Shown in pieces: positions 32,946 through 33,205 of a stretch of DNA of 33,205 bases (positions are counted from its first letter, which is position 1; each line of letters starts with the position of its first letter). The stretch covers positions 1-33,205 of the forward strand of contig CAMJBH010000019.1 of the NCBI GenBank assembly GCA_946403855.1, given 5' to 3'. Source of the stretch: an uncultured Bacteroidales bacterium. Lineage in GTDB: Bacteria; Bacteroidota; Bacteroidia; Bacteroidales; UBA932. The position numbers and the translations under genes are program-made. A model generated the notes under the pieces. That model was not told the origin of the DNA. It saw only the letters and a list, made by a program, of their open reading frames with translations, and ran no database searches.

Positions 32946-33205
32946 ATGCCAACAATTCAACAATTGGTCCGCAAAGGACGCGAGACTGTAGATGTAAAAA
33001 GCAAGTCCCGCGCGTTGGATGCTTGCCCTCAGAAGCGTGGCGTATGCCTTAGGGTTTACACAACCACCCCTAAGAAACCTAACTCAGCAATGCGTAAGGT
33101 TGCCCGTGTACGTCTGACTAACACTAAAGAGGTCAATGCCTACATCCCCGGCGAAGGTCACAACCTCCAGGAGCACTCCATCGTGCTCGTTCGTGGCGGT
33201 CGTGT
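32946..33205 (+). CDS. rpsL: 30S ribosomal protein S12 (partial, 5' part)
   Basis: The first 86 codons plus two bases are present and the gene runs off the right edge. The translation begins [15 protein letters not shown] and includes [33 protein letters not shown], the signature of bacterial S12, and [22 protein letters not shown]12 sits at the decoding centre. The lysine in TTPKKPNSA, where streptomycin-resistance changes arise, is wild type here. The second such site lies beyond the window. Usually followed by rpsG and fusA in the str operon, which cannot be seen. Confidence 0.96.
   Translation, partial: MPTIQQLVRKGRETVDVKSKSRALDACPQKRGVCLRVYTTTPKKPNSAMRKVARVRLTNTKEVNAYIPGEGHNLQEHSIVLVRGGR

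Overview
The window looks like a chromosomal segment from a fairly GC-rich member of the Bacteroidales. Three observations support this. Most promoters visible upstream of leading genes match the Bacteroidetes -7 element TAnnTTTG. Shine-Dalgarno sequences are almost absent. The gene families are typical of the group: LptE next to SecG behind a sigma-54 activator, TlpA with a DUF4369-like N-terminus, a porin of the O/P type, and an OmpA-like/TPR lipoprotein. The genus cannot be fixed from the sequence alone.

Layout, left to right. 1-400: the tail of a probable AraC-type regulator, small hairpins, and tRNA-Leu(UAA) with its terminator. 394-1008: a HAD phosphatase. 1011-6474 (minus strand): the rod-shape operon mreB-mreC-mreD-mrdA-rodA with tight or overlapping junctions. 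6550-8628: ispD, then a DUF486 membrane protein and a zinc alcohol dehydrogenase on the other strand. 8684-10063: a MATE exporter. 10060-15554 (minus): a bifunctional PBP1A, ddl and prmC, followed by an unknown lipoprotein whose frame is cut by a TAG but stays open for 22 more codons. 15631-18440: topA and an Lrp/AsnC regulator. 18427-25202 (minus): a porin, then a run of an exported Gfo/Idh/MocA oxidoreductase, a TlpA lipoprotein, an M16-fold protein without its zinc motif, and DUF3109. 25297-27354: a ClpB that lacks the N-domain and about 20 residues of the second ATPase domain. 27355-28500: about 1.15 kb of non-coding DNA packed with hairpin repeats. 28510-31168 (minus): a sigma-54 activator, lptE, a one-TPR protein and secG. 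31232-32875: an OmpA-like/TPR lipoprotein. 32946 to the edge: the start of rpsL.

The dominant theme is the cell envelope. MreBCD, PBP2 and RodA drive elongation, while PBP1A and Ddl supply cross-linked peptidoglycan. LptE and SecG serve outer-membrane LPS assembly and protein export, and several lipoproteins and a porin occupy the outer membrane. Housekeeping genes (ispD, prmC, topA, rpsL) are interspersed.

The least explained part is the clpB-secG interval. Three sequence-unrelated families of hairpin repeats share the same 51-52 bp period and nearly the same hairpin length of 28-29 nt, and they surround or follow a 113-bp GC-rich nested palindrome. Other points worth a second look are the interrupted lipoprotein, the doubly shortened ClpB, the M16 pseudopeptidase, a perfect 15-bp palindrome upstream of the porin, and several promoters placed so close to start codons that near-leaderless transcripts are implied.
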